From Synechococcus sp. CB0101 (GTDB taxonomy: Bacteria > Cyanobacteriota > Cyanobacteriia > PCC-6307 > Cyanobiaceae): a DNA stretch of 64,000 nucleotides. The position numbers and the translations under genes were made by a program. This document shows, piece after piece, positions 26,725-35,235 of the stretch. How positions within the stretch are numbered: position 1 is the first letter of the stretch; each line of letters opens with the position of its first letter. The notes below the pieces were generated by a model, which saw nothing but the letters and a program-made list of their open reading frames with translations, had not been told where the DNA came from and made no database searches. The DNA lies in assembly GCF_000179235.2 (NCBI RefSeq), contig NZ_CP039373.1, forward strand, positions 775,860 to 839,859. The letters run 5' to 3'.

Positions 26725-27414
26725 ATGGATACTGACACTCAGGTGCTCGATCCGGCAGTCATTGACCCGATGGTGATTGAACCCGAGGTTCTCGAACCAG
26801 CAGCCACCGAAACCATAGATCCTGTGGTGGAAGCACCTCTAGATCCCATCACTGGAACGGAGAGTGGCTCCGGAAGTTCATCAAATACCTCCAACGGCAA
26901 CCAAGTGGCCGTGAACTCGAACTTCGACTATTCGGTGCACAACCTCACCGTGTACAGCTACAGCTCCAACCAAAACCAGGAGACGCTGTACAACGGAATG
27001 GGGCAGGCCAACAGCGAGTCGCAACTCGGGGATGGCTTCTTGTGCGGCACCAGCGAGGCCAGCGGCAGCCTGAGCCGGCGTTACCGATTTGATTCGCTCC
27101 AATACTTCCGGGGTAGTCGTCGCCGCTCCCGAGTCGACCGAATCACCAACTTCAGCGGTGATGCAGGCGACACGTTGGAACTCTCAAAACGCATCTTCAA
27201 AGGAATGGGTGACCTTGACTTCGTGGCTGTTGGCAGCAAGCGAGGCCGCAATCGGGCTGCCAAAACCGACAGCGACATCATCTACGAGCAGTTCTCTGGC
27301 CGGCTCTATTTCAACGCCAACAGCGAGGAGAAGGGCTTTGGCAAGAAAGGAGGTCTGTTCGCGATTTTTGAGGGAGCCCCAGTGATCGGCAGCAGCGATT
27401 TCATCATCGTCTAA
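26725..27414 (+). CDS. Candidate type I secretion substrate with RTX-like C-terminal tail
   Basis: A 229-residue protein. Residues 1-55 are an acidic Pro/Glu/Asp/Thr linker of repeated xxDPxVIxP units, then a Ser/Asn-rich part. The last 95 residues match the C-terminal region of RTX-type secreted proteins: DRITNFSGDAGDTLELSK, then IIYEQFSGRLYFN, GLFAIFEGAPVI and a final SDFIIV. No GGxGxD calcium repeats precede it, so it is a tail without the usual toxin body. The ATG at 26725 is preferred; a TTG at 26584 inside hlyD is possible. It is probably exported by the adjacent system or a related type I exporter. Confidence 0.6.
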   Translation: MDTDTQVLDPAVIDPMVIEPEVLEPAATETIDPVVEAPLDPITGTESGSGSSSNTSNGNQVAVNSNFDYSVHNLTVYSYSSNQNQETLYNGMGQANSESQLGDGFLCGTSEASGSLSRRYRFDSLQYFRGSRRRSRVDRITNFSGDAGDTLELSKRIFKGMGDLDFVAVGSKRGRNRAAKTDSDIIYEQFSGRLYFNANSEEKGFGKKGGLFAIFEGAPVIGSSDFIIV

Positions 27415-27446
27415 GGGCACCAGGAGCTAGGAACAACGCAACCAGG

Positions 27447-27488
27447 GCTTCCGGCAGCAGACTCAGCTCTGCCGCCGGAAGCTTTTTT
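27447..27488. terminator. Strong rho-independent terminator ending the secretion island
   Basis: GCTTCCGGC pairs with GCCGGAAGC (9 bp, with further inner pairing) and six T follow on the plus strand. It separates the RTX-tail gene from the convergent ZIP gene. Confidence 0.88.
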
Positions 27489-27490
27489 CT

Positions 27491-28243
27491 TCAGGCCACC
27501 TGCGCGATCACAAGCATCACCAACAGACCGCCACTGAAGCAAGCAAAGCCTTGAAGCGCGACGCCAGGCTCCGAATGATGCTTGATTTCAGGCACAAGAT
27601 CAGAGGCAGCGATATAGATGAAATTGCCAGCTGCAAAGAGCACCAATGGCGCCAGTGGAATCAAATCTCTGAGCCACCAAGCCATCAATGCACCCAGCGG
27701 GAAGGTGAGAGCGGAGATCAAATTCCAGAACAGCGCCCTGCGGGGCTTCCAGCCGCTGTGCACCAAGACACCAAAATCACCAAGCTCTTGGGGGATTTCA
27801 TGAGCCACGGCAGCCATCCAGGCAGCCACACCGGCCGGTGGATTGATCAGAAAGGTGCTGGCGATACCCAGACCACCAATGAAGTTGTGCAGCCCATCCC
27901 CCATCAAGATCAACAAGCCCATGGGCTCCCGCGAACCGGTAGCAGCAAAAAGCCGCCCGTTCTGGCGATGGGAATGATGCCAATGCAAAAACTGCTCGAG
28001 CGCCAGGAATGCCGTAAAACCAGCTGCAATCCATTCGCCGGACCGCAACGGATTGAGGGCCGAGAATCCCTCCGGCAACATATGAAACAGTGCACCACCC
28101 AAGAGCGAGCCTGCTGCCAGCGACACCAGTGGTGCCAAAACCTGCTGCAGTCGCCGTGCCGGCAACACCAGCGTGAAGGCACCCACTAACGCCACGAGCG
28201 ACATCAGCAAGCTACCCAGCAGAATCGTGACTCCATGGCTCAT
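27491..28243 (-). CDS. ZIP-family divalent metal transporter
   Basis: A 250-residue membrane protein with eight predicted helices. ZIP hallmarks are HMLPEG at the end of helix 2, a His-rich loop (HWHHSHR), DGLHNFIGG in helix 4 and AHEIPQELGDF in helix 5, which supply the metal site. It imports zinc or a similar divalent metal. The ATG at 28243 overlaps the upstream stop (ATGA), so it is coupled to the small membrane protein gene. Confidence 0.9.
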   Translation of the reverse strand: MSHGVTILLGSLLMSLVALVGAFTLVLPARRLQQVLAPLVSLAAGSLLGGALFHMLPEGFSALNPLRSGEWIAAGFTAFLALEQFLHWHHSHRQNGRLFAATGSREPMGLLILMGDGLHNFIGGLGIASTFLINPPAGVAAWMAAVAHEIPQELGDFGVLVHSGWKPRRALFWNLISALTFPLGALMAWWLRDLIPLAPLVLFAAGNFIYIAASDLVPEIKHHSEPGVALQGFACFSGGLLVMLVIAQVA

Positions 28244-28677
28244 CCCTGCCACCACAGCCAGGTCTCGAGATTCAGAAACACGCCCACCAGCGTGAGCACG
28301 AGCATCAGAACCACCTGATCACTGCGGGAATCAGGGATCCGGATATCGGCCACCAGGTGAGCCAGATTGGTCAGGCTGTAGAGCACGCTGAGCAGAAACT
28401 GAGCCTGCCTCCAGGGGATTGTGTTACTCCAACCTGCCGGTTCAGATACGGCATGGAGCGCCAACAACATGGCGATCACAGGAATCAGGAAATACAGCAG
28501 CATCGCCAGAAAGATTCTGGGCAGCCGTGATGCAGCAACCTGGCTCTTGATCTCCACCGACACGCCATGGAAGAGCGGCATCAGCCCCAATTCCACATGG
28601 AAGAGCATCAACAACAGCCATGCACCCCAAAGGCCGGCTACACGCAACGCAGCGGAATCCACGATCTTGTTGCACAC
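28240..28677 (-). CDS. Four-helix membrane protein, unknown
   Basis: A 145-residue protein with a GTG start and four hydrophobic helices (about residues 12-35, 54-76, 90-108, 121-140). A conserved-looking LTNLAHLVADIRIPDSRSDQ loop lies before the last helix. I recognise no family. Translational coupling with the ZIP transporter suggests a role in the same metal-handling process, but that is inference. Confidence 0.65.
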   Translation of the reverse strand: MCNKIVDSAALRVAGLWGAWLLLMLFHVELGLMPLFHGVSVEIKSQVAASRLPRIFLAMLLYFLIPVIAMLLALHAVSEPAGWSNTIPWRQAQFLLSVLYSLTNLAHLVADIRIPDSRSDQVVLMLVLTLVGVFLNLETWLWWQG

Positions 28678-28886
28678 CCTCCAGTTTCAAGCGATCAACA
28701 CCACTGAATGGCTTCAACCGTGAGCACATCGGCAGCAGAGCTGCATGCCTTGCGCAAGCTTCAAACCGGCCAAACGGAGAAGACGCAACAGCGCTGATGC
28801 AGCAGATGCCCGGCAGGGCCTGCCAGGCGTAATGAGGGCCCGTATGCCGAAGGAAAGACGTCAATCAGCGCCGATCGTCTCCCCTG
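28678..28886. other. Intergenic region without recognised genes
   Basis: This holds the divergent promoters of the 28677 (minus) and 28887 (plus) genes. I see no conserved frame, RNA gene or repeat. Confidence 0.5.
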
Positions 28887-29177
28887 ATGAGCCATCGACA
28901 CACCAATGCCTCCCGATGGGTCTGGCTGGCCTTACCGCTTCTGACCTGGCCGGCCCAGGCCCAGGCTCAGCCCAACAGCTTCGAGGAGCGGCGCCAGCTG
29001 ATGCGCCAGGTGACCCAACAGCTTCAGGCCCGTCTGGAGCAGCGACTGCGCTGCGTGAACCAAGCCAAAACCTGGTCTGATCTGGATCAGTGCCAACGCA
29101 CCACCAGCACGGGCTGGCATCACGGCCCCGGCATGAGCGGGCCTGGGATGGGTGGCTGGGGCTGCCCGATCTGGTGA
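28887..29177 (+). CDS. Small secreted protein, unknown
   Basis: A 96-residue protein with a signal peptide (residues 1-28, cut near AQAQAQ). The mature part has a charged helix rich in Gln and Arg (EERRQLMRQVTQQLQARLEQRLR), two Cys around WSDLDQ and a Gly/Met/Trp/His-rich tail. The tail could bind metal, but nothing confirms that. It is convergent with the LysR pseudogene. Confidence 0.6.
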   Translation: MSHRHTNASRWVWLALPLLTWPAQAQAQPNSFEERRQLMRQVTQQLQARLEQRLRCVNQAKTWSDLDQCQRTTSTGWHHGPGMSGPGMGGWGCPIW

Positions 29178-29188
29178 TGGGCGCTGGC

Positions 29189-30064
29189 TCAGAGCATCAG
29201 CTCCACATCCCCGAATCGACCAGCCACCAAACGCGCCTGCTGCTGCAGATGCTCCACCAGCTGCTGAATGGCTGGTTCATCCATCAGATCGCGCCGCACC
29301 ACCAGCGCTTCTCCGGTGATCAGGCCAAGATCCCAGTCGAGGCGCACGGTGGTGGGCTGAAGGGCCTCGGTGAGGCTCTGGCCATAACTGAGGGTGACGC
29401 CATCGGCGCAGCGCCCTTCCCAACAGCTTGGGTCGTAGCGCTGGATGCGCACCGGATCGCTCCACAGCCCCTGCTCCCGCAACACGGCTTCAGTGCGCGG
29501 AAACCAGCCTGATGGCAACGCCAGGCTGGGGAAAGGCTCAAAGTCACCCACGCGCAGGTCGCGCACCTGAGCCAGGGGATGATCCGGCGCTGCCAGCAAC
29601 TGCACTGGCTCCCGCAACAGATCGAGCACCCACCACTCGGGATCATCAGCGTCGGGCAGATCCGGTTGATAGCTGCCCACCCAGGCGTCGATCACCCGAT
29701 CCCGCAGCAACTGCAGCGGACGGTGCAGACCCGGTAAATCAAAGCGACCCACCAGCCATCCCTCCGGCGGGGTCGACAACAGCCAAGGCCCCGAGGCATA
29801 GGTGGCATCGGCCCGAAGCGGAGCCCGACCACGCAAGCGGGCCTGTTGATGCACCGCACGCTCCGCCAGCAGCAACGCAGGATCACCCAGCAGCTCCAGA
29901 TGCGAGCTGGCCCGGCTGAGGCGGAGCTCAAACAACTTCAGCGCAGCGCGAATCTGGCGCGACACCGTGCTCTGGTGAACCTTGGTGAGGGCACTGATGG
30001 CGAGCTCCTACTCCAGCCATAGGTAGAGATCCAGAACCGCAAGATGTTCAAGCGGAAGAACCAC
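29189..30064 (-). pseudogene. LysR-type regulator interrupted by an in-frame stop
   Basis: The reading frame from 29965 down to 29189 encodes a LysR-like substrate-binding part (TLSYGQSLTEA, LGLITGEALVV). In the same frame upstream, the winged-helix region is recognisable (LEHLAVLDLYLWLE, then ELAISALTKVHQSTVSRQI), but a TAG at 30010-30008 lies between them. A GTG at 30064 would be the original start. The downstream part lacks an intact DNA-binding domain. It is either a real nonsense mutation or a sequencing error. Confidence 0.6.
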
Positions 30065-30262
30065 CTGCCGGAGAGCGATTGCAGGGGATCTTTGGCCGAA
30101 AACCTCCAGCGAAGGATCCAGCTCGCCGACATCGACACAAAGAACCTACAAACCATCTACAAGCCAACGCTGAGGGGTCCCTTCCATCGCCCGCCCCGAC
30201 CTCACACCAGCTCCCAACCAGACGCTCCAGCCACGGGGCACCCGCCATCCACCCCGACACAA

Positions 30263-30287
30263 GAAAAAGCGCCGGCGACAAGGCGCT
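30263..30287 (-). terminator. Terminator of the LuxR-type regulator gene
   Basis: Read on the minus strand, AGCGCC, an 8-base loop and GGCGCT are followed by TTTTC. The stem begins within the stop codon region of the regulator gene. Confidence 0.65.
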
Positions 30288-30915
30288 AACTGGATCGACT
30301 CGCATCCCAACTGAGCATGCGATACAGGGAGGCCAGTCGCACCAGCTCCGCACCGCTCACTCCGAGCCTGGCTGCCACATGCTTGCGATAGGTCTCCACA
30401 GTGGCATTGCTCAAGTTCAAGCGACTCGCAATCTCCTTGTTGAGCAGCCCGCACCCCAGCGCTCGCACCACGCGCTGCTCCCTTGGGCTGAGCCGCTCGA
30501 TGGCACTGAGTAGGTCCTGACAACTGGGCAGGTGGGTCCTCACCTGGTTCTGGCAGCGGTCCTTCCAGGCCAGCACCACAGCCATCAGCTGATCCCAAGC
30601 CAACGCTTTATCCACCACAGCAATCACACACCGGGCCAGATCAGCCGGAGGAGAGAAGGCCTCAGCCATGGCAGTCACGACCAGCAGCTCAGCATCCGGC
30701 CGCAGCTGCAGCAGCAAATCCGCAGCCTCGCAGTAGCTCCCATCCCCCAACTCCACATCCAGCACCAACAACCGCGGCGGATGGCGACGAATCAACAGCT
30801 TTGCCTCCTGCACGGAAGCACAAACCCCCATCACATCAAGCCCGGCCACTTCCGAGAGAACACCGGCAATGGCCTGGCCGACCATGCGGTGACGATCAAG
30901 AACAACAACACCCAA
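30286..30915 (-). CDS. NarL/LuxR-type response regulator
   Basis: A 209-residue regulator with a receiver domain (residues 1-115; VLDRHRMVGQ start, LLVLDVELGDG with the phospho-acceptor Asp, and a late VVDKAL Lys) and a LuxR helix-turn-helix (LSPREQRVVRALGCGLLNKEIA, then NATVETYRKHV). The apparent start is TTG at 30915; no ATG or GTG lies just upstream in frame before the conserved region. No histidine kinase gene adjoins it. Confidence 0.85.
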   Translation of the reverse strand: MGVVVLDRHRMVGQAIAGVLSEVAGLDVMGVCASVQEAKLLIRRHPPRLLVLDVELGDGSYCEAADLLLQLRPDAELLVVTAMAEAFSPPADLARCVIAVVDKALAWDQLMAVVLAWKDRCQNQVRTHLPSCQDLLSAIERLSPREQRVVRALGCGLLNKEIASRLNLSNATVETYRKHVAARLGVSGAELVRLASLYRMLSWDASRSS

Positions 30916-31196
30916 GCACCACTCGCCGCTGGACCTACAAGATAACTACAACAGCAGCGACCCTCAAGACTGACCTCCGATGGGATAGCAAGAAGCAAAC
31001 TCCTTCACCCATCAAGGCTTATACAAATAATGCATACAGCGATTACAAGCATGCTTATTCACATTTCAAGCCTATTTGCTGCAGAAGAGGGGCTCAACGC
31101 CTCAATCCCCCCCCCGAAATCCGGAAGCCCACAACAAGGGACTAGCGAGAAGAACCCAACAGCCCGAATCCTTAAGGAATCCTTACGGCATTGCCG
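30916..31196. other. Intergenic region, A/T-richer, no gene recognised
   Basis: About 280 bases between the divergent response regulator and a ribbon-helix-helix gene. It presumably holds both promoters. I see no conserved frame or structured RNA. Confidence 0.5.
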
Positions 31197-31412
31197 ATGG
31201 TTTCCCTCAACCCGCGCTCCGCTGCCAGCCAATTCCGCTCCAGCCAACGGCTCACCATCACCGTGGCTTACTCCACCCTCGACGCCCTGGTGGAACGCAG
31301 CAGCCGCGAGGGCCGCTCCCTCAGCAACCTGGCGGCCTACCTACTGGAGAGCTCCCTCGATCGGCGCGGCGTTGAAGCGCCTTCTGCAGCTCCACAGCCA
31401 AGAGCACGCTGA
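31197..31412 (+). CDS. Ribbon-helix-helix (CopG/Arc-like) DNA-binding protein A
   Basis: 71 residues with the ribbon RLTITVAYSTLDALVERS followed by EGRSLSNLAAYLLE, the beta strand and two helices of a CopG/Arc fold. It shares the EGRSxSNL turn with two other small proteins in this window (34670-34870 and 41547-41810). Its 3' end overlaps the convergent P-type ATPase gene by 92 bases. It could be a stand-alone repressor or an antitoxin whose toxin is missing. Confidence 0.65.
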   Translation: MVSLNPRSAASQFRSSQRLTITVAYSTLDALVERSSREGRSLSNLAAYLLESSLDRRGVEAPSAAPQPRAR

Positions 31413-33921
31413 GGCTTAACGCCAACTCCACCAGCCATTGCTGCAACGGCAGCGGTCCGGTGCCGAGCAGCTGCTGACCCAAGGGCACATGCATCACCAC
31501 CACATGCAGCCCAAAGGCCGCCGCGATGCCCGCCAGCAACAGGGGGGATCGCAGCGGTGAAGAGCTGAACACGGAATGGTGCTCCAGGCGGCAATTGCCG
31601 ATCTGAACGTTTTCAAACAGCACCATCTGCAGCAACAAGGCATTGCGGGCTTGCTCCAGCGGCCACCCCTGCTTCAGCAATGCGGCATACAAACCAAAGC
31701 CCACCAGCCCCATCACCAGGGCCGCCAGCAGTGTGCGCTGCCGCATCAGCCGATCAAACACCGGCTCCTGCGGCGACCGGGGCCGCTGGAGCAGCACATT
31801 CCCCTCGGCCGGCTCGAAAGCCAGGGCCACGTCTTGAACGCCATTGGTGGCCAGGTTCAGCCAGAGCAGTTGCACCGGCAGCAGGGGCAAAGGCAATCCA
31901 CTGGCCACCGCCAGGGTGATCAACACGATCTCCGCCGCGCCCGACGAGACCAACAAGGCGATCACCTTGCGCACATTGGCGTAGGCGATTCGGCCTTCTT
32001 CGATGCCGGCCACGATGGAGGCAAAGCCGTCGTCGGCCAGCACCAGATCAGCGGCCTCCCTAGCCACATCCGTGCCGCTGCGGCCCATCGCAATCCCGAT
32101 CGGAGCCGCCCGCAGCGCCGGAGCATCGTTCACCCCATCGCCGGTAACAGCCACAAAATGGCCGGCCCGCTGGGCCGCCTGCACCAGCTGCAGCTTCTGA
32201 TGGGGCGCCATGCGGGCAAACACACAGCGGCTGGCAACGAGCCGCTGCAGCTGCCGAGAACTCGCCTGCTCCAGATCACGCCCTTCCACCACGGCATCAT
32301 CCCCCTGCAGTAACCCCAGCTGCCGGGCGATCGCGGCTGCCGTGGTGGGGTGATCGCCGGTGATCATCCACACGCGGATCCCGGCCTGATGGCAGCGCCG
32401 CACCGCGTCGACCACCCCCGGGCGCAGCGGATCCATCAAGCCCAGAAGCCCAAGCCAGCGCAGCCCCTTGGGCTCAGGCGGGGTGGCCTGCTCCGCCACC
32501 GGCTCAAGGCCCGTGCCCTCCGCCAACGCCAACACCCGCAGCCCCTGGCCCGCCAGCGCAGCGGCCTGCTCCAGCCCATCCCGCTGCTGAGCTGGGCTCA
32601 AGGCACACATCGGCAACACCCGCTCCGGCGCGCCCTTCACCAGCACGGCAGTGCCCGCCGTGCCGCAGGCGTGAAAGCTGGCAGCAAAGCGGTGTTCGGG
32701 CTCAAACGGAATCGCATTCAGCTGCGGTTCCGCCAACAGGGCCGTGTCTCGGCTCCACCCCTGCTGGCGGGCGAACTGGAGCAAGGCCACATCGGTGGGA
32801 TCGCCGCGCCCTTCCCACACCCCATCGCGACGATGCAGATCCGCTTCGTTGCACAGCACCGCTGCCCGGGCCAGCCGTTCCAGGCCAATGCCCTCCGCCG
32901 GCCGCACCTGCTCCACCGACAGCTGATTGCAGGTGAGCGTGCCGGTTTTATCGCTCGCGATCAGGGTGCAGCTCCCCAACCCCTCCACCGCCGGTAAGCG
33001 CCGCACAATCACCTGGCGCTGAGCCATGCGATGGCTGGCCACCGCCAGGGCCACCGTGAGCGCCACCGGCAGGCCCTCAGGAATGGCTGACACCGCCAGC
33101 GCCACGGCGAACAGCAGCGCCTCCAGCAGGGTGAGGCCGCCGCGGGCCATCGCCAACCAGGCCACCACCAGGGCCGCCAGGCTCACCAGCAATCCGATGC
33201 TGCGGCTGAAGCGATCCATGCGCTGCAGCAGGGGCGGCCGGCCGGGCGTGATCGTTTGCAGATCGCTCGCCAAGCGGCCCACCTCCGTGGCCGAGCCGGT
33301 GGCCACCACCAACCCCAGCCCGCGGCCGCGGGCCACGGTGCTGCCGGCATGGGCCATGGTGCAGCGCTCGGCCAGGGGCGTGTCCAGCGGCAGCTGCGCC
33401 AGGGCGTGTTTGTGCACCGGCAGCGATTCGCCCGTGAGCAGCGCTTCATCGAGCTCGAGGTTGTGGCTGCGCAGCAAGCGCAGATCCGCTGCCACCACCT
33501 GGCCGCTCTCCAGCAACACGGCATCGCCGACCACCAGGGATTCGGCATCCCGCAGCACGGCCTCGCCATCGCGCAACACCAGGGCCTGCACCTTCAGCAA
33601 TTGGCGCAGCGCATGGCTACGGCGCTCCGCCTTCCATTCCTGCAGCCCGCCCACGGCGGCATTGAGCAGCAGCACCGCCGCGATAAAAAGGGCATCTTTG
33701 CGGTCGCCCACCGCCAACGAGAGCAAGGCCGCCAGCAGCAGCACGGCGATGAGTGGGCTGGCGAACTGGCGCACCAACACCGCCGCCAGAGCCGGGGCCG
33801 GAGCCTGGGGCAACCGATTGGGGCCGTTGGCGGCCAAGCGGCGTTCGGCCTCTACACAGCTGAGCCCGGCGGCATTGCCGGCAGGCGGCAGGGCATGCCA
33901 AGGGGTGGGTGCAGCAGGCAT
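31321..33921 (-). CDS. P-type cation ATPase (calcium/PacL-like, P2A)
   Basis: An 866-residue P-type ATPase. It has an actuator TGES motif, AIPEGLPVAL in membrane helix 4, DKTGTLT with phosphorylated Asp324, the VKGAPE nucleotide site and GDGVNDAPAL. Helix 5 has a Glu (SSGAAEIV), and helix 6 reads WLNLATNGVQD, where Asn replaces the Asp of calcium pumps. Ca2+ or another divalent cation is likely, but the changed helix 6 makes the ion uncertain. The start is the ATG at 33921 rather than the adjacent TTG. Confidence 0.9.
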   Translation of the reverse strand: MPAAPTPWHALPPAGNAAGLSCVEAERRLAANGPNRLPQAPAPALAAVLVRQFASPLIAVLLLAALLSLAVGDRKDALFIAAVLLLNAAVGGLQEWKAERRSHALRQLLKVQALVLRDGEAVLRDAESLVVGDAVLLESGQVVAADLRLLRSHNLELDEALLTGESLPVHKHALAQLPLDTPLAERCTMAHAGSTVARGRGLGLVVATGSATEVGRLASDLQTITPGRPPLLQRMDRFSRSIGLLVSLAALVVAWLAMARGGLTLLEALLFAVALAVSAIPEGLPVALTVALAVASHRMAQRQVIVRRLPAVEGLGSCTLIASDKTGTLTCNQLSVEQVRPAEGIGLERLARAAVLCNEADLHRRDGVWEGRGDPTDVALLQFARQQGWSRDTALLAEPQLNAIPFEPEHRFAASFHACGTAGTAVLVKGAPERVLPMCALSPAQQRDGLEQAAALAGQGLRVLALAEGTGLEPVAEQATPPEPKGLRWLGLLGLMDPLRPGVVDAVRRCHQAGIRVWMITGDHPTTAAAIARQLGLLQGDDAVVEGRDLEQASSRQLQRLVASRCVFARMAPHQKLQLVQAAQRAGHFVAVTGDGVNDAPALRAAPIGIAMGRSGTDVAREAADLVLADDGFASIVAGIEEGRIAYANVRKVIALLVSSGAAEIVLITLAVASGLPLPLLPVQLLWLNLATNGVQDVALAFEPAEGNVLLQRPRSPQEPVFDRLMRQRTLLAALVMGLVGFGLYAALLKQGWPLEQARNALLLQMVLFENVQIGNCRLEHHSVFSSSPLRSPLLLAGIAAAFGLHVVVMHVPLGQQLLGTGPLPLQQWLVELALSLSVLLAVELQKALQRRADRGSSPVGRPPGC

Positions 33922-33947
33922 CAAGCTCGAGGAGCCACCCAGCTGGC

Positions 33948-34136
33948 TCAGGCGTTGGTTTCAGCGTGCATCGCCCAGATGGCGGCGTAAAGCGGCTGCA
34001 TCTGACGATCGAGGTGCCTCACCTCAGCCGGGCTGCAGGGCGGATCGCTCAGCGTTAGGAGCAGATCCTGAATCTGAGCCTGCAGCTCAGCGATCCGATG
34101 CTGGTAGCAAGCGGTGGTGGTGGGCAGCGTGCTCAT
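33948..34136 (-). CDS. Small hypothetical protein
   Basis: A 62-residue, mostly helical protein with a HRIAELQAQIQDLLL coiled-coil-like start and two Cys. It starts at the stop of the preceding gene (TGATG), so the two are translationally coupled. No family recognised. Confidence 0.5.
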   Translation of the reverse strand: MSTLPTTTACYQHRIAELQAQIQDLLLTLSDPPCSPAEVRHLDRQMQPLYAAIWAMHAETNA

Positions 34137-34366
34137 CAGGGCTGCCCCTCCATGCGTGCCTCCACAGCCGCACTGCGTAACCGCCAGCCTTGATCGCCAT
34201 CGGGTTCGAGCACCATGTGGCGTTCGCCGCGATGCAGTGCCTGGCTGTCGCTGATGCCCTTCGCGTATCCCGCCAGAAACCAGAGGGTTGAGCCAGCCTG
34301 CTCGCCGCTCAACAGCTGATCAAGGCTGTCGGCCGACACACCGATTTCCCAGTTGGGGTTGTCCAT
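34136..34366 (-). CDS. Hypothetical protein, 76 residues
   Basis: It starts at the ATG at 34366 (MDNPNWEIGVSADSLDQLL). It has a short SGEQAGSTLWFLAGYAKG segment and a C-terminal beta-like DGDQGWRLRS part. No membrane helix or signal peptide is visible and no family is recognised. It is coupled to the gene at 33948-34136. Confidence 0.5.
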   Translation of the reverse strand: MDNPNWEIGVSADSLDQLLSGEQAGSTLWFLAGYAKGISDSQALHRGERHMVLEPDGDQGWRLRSAAVEARMEGQP

Positions 34367-34454
34367 CACACGGCTCCATCCGAGTGCACGCCTCCAGCCT
34401 GAGGGCAGAACCAAGGCAACAGACCCGCCTGAGGCTGTGCTGCTGCAGTTGTGC

Positions 34455-34640
34455 TCAGGGCCCGGGCCAGAGGGAACGCAGCTGAGCCAACACTCCCTGG
34501 CCAGTGAGCAATTCGGTGGCCAGGGCGATCACAAAACCCAGCATCGCCAGGCGCCCATTCCAGCGCTCGGCCTGATCCGTGAACCCCCAGTGCTGAAGCA
34601 ATGACATGGCCGGCAAAACAGCTGGGCCAAGCCAAGCCAT
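34455..34640 (-). CDS. hli: High-light-inducible protein (single-helix chlorophyll-binding)
   Basis: About 61 residues with the HLIP/ELIP signature [12 protein letters not shown] in a single membrane helix followed by [13 protein letters not shown]. HLIPs bind chlorophyll and carotenoid in the thylakoid and protect photosystem II during high light and assembly. The ATG at 34640, with GGGGTGGG just upstream, avoids overlap with the preceding gene; a GTG at 34721 would give 88 residues. Confidence 0.85.
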   Translation of the reverse strand: MAWLGPAVLPAMSLLQHWGFTDQAERWNGRLAMLGFVIALATELLTGQGVLAQLRSLWPGP

Positions 34641-34669
34641 CCCACCCCGGGCCAGGGGTGCTGCGCCGC

Positions 34670-34870
34670 TCAATTGGGGCTCTGGCGCTGCGTCATCGAC
34701 GCTTGAATCAACTGCAAGCACAGGTTGCTCACGCTGCGCCCCTCATCCCCAGCCAAGCTGCGCAACTCCGCATGCAGCGCAGGGGAGAGGTTGATCGTGA
34801 TCCGACTACTACGCGCACCGACATCGGTCGACCTGCGGCTGTTCAGTTCGCTCAACGGAGACGAGGGCAA
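34670..34870 (-). CDS. Ribbon-helix-helix DNA-binding protein B
   Basis: 66 residues from a TTG start; a TAG lies a few codons upstream in frame. [18 protein letters not shown] followed by [13 protein letters not shown] fits the CopG/Arc fold. It lies directly before the HLIP gene and could be in the same transcript. Confidence 0.6.
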   Translation of the reverse strand: MPSSPLSELNSRRSTDVGARSSRITINLSPALHAELRSLAGDEGRSVSNLCLQLIQASMTQRQSPN

Positions 34871-34893
34871 CCACCACCAGTTCTACAACAGGT

Positions 34894-35118
34894 CTACAAG
34901 CCTTCGTCTCGCTGTTCCAATTGATCAACGCGCGTCTGCAGCTGGTCGAGCTGCTGGGCCAGCTCGCGCGGATGGGGCGACTGCGACAGGCCGAGGTCGC
35001 GACGCACCAGCTCGCTCACATAGCCGGTGATGCTCTGCCCTTGCTCGGAGGCGCGCCGTTTGATGGCCTCGATCAACTCGACCGGAAGCACCATCGATAA
35101 CTGCTTACGACTCGTCAA
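34894..35118 (-). CDS. Ribbon-helix-helix protein C with coiled-coil tail
   Basis: 74 residues from a TTG start. KQLSMVLPVELIEAIKRRA followed by EQGQSITGYVSELVRRDL is a ribbon-helix-helix of a different subtype from the EGRSxSNL group. The C-terminus is a short leucine-rich coiled coil (LAQQLDQLQTRVDQLEQ) that could drive oligomerisation. It lies upstream of protein B on the same strand with a 23-base gap. Confidence 0.6.
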   Translation of the reverse strand: MTSRKQLSMVLPVELIEAIKRRASEQGQSITGYVSELVRRDLGLSQSPHPRELAQQLDQLQTRVDQLEQRDEGL

Positions 35119-35235
35119 GAGAGAAAGAAACGATCGGAATGAAACTCCAGGGAGAGCAAATAAGAGGGGGTGCCCAATCTATGCAGCAGAGTGCCGCAGT
35201 AGCCCGCGCTTTGTAAGTCTTCGAACTATCGGGGC

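Noticed and set aside
33026-34180. Plus-strand open frame of 384 codons antisense to the P-type ATPase
   Set aside because: Ser/Arg-rich shadow of the ATPase; no start context or motif.
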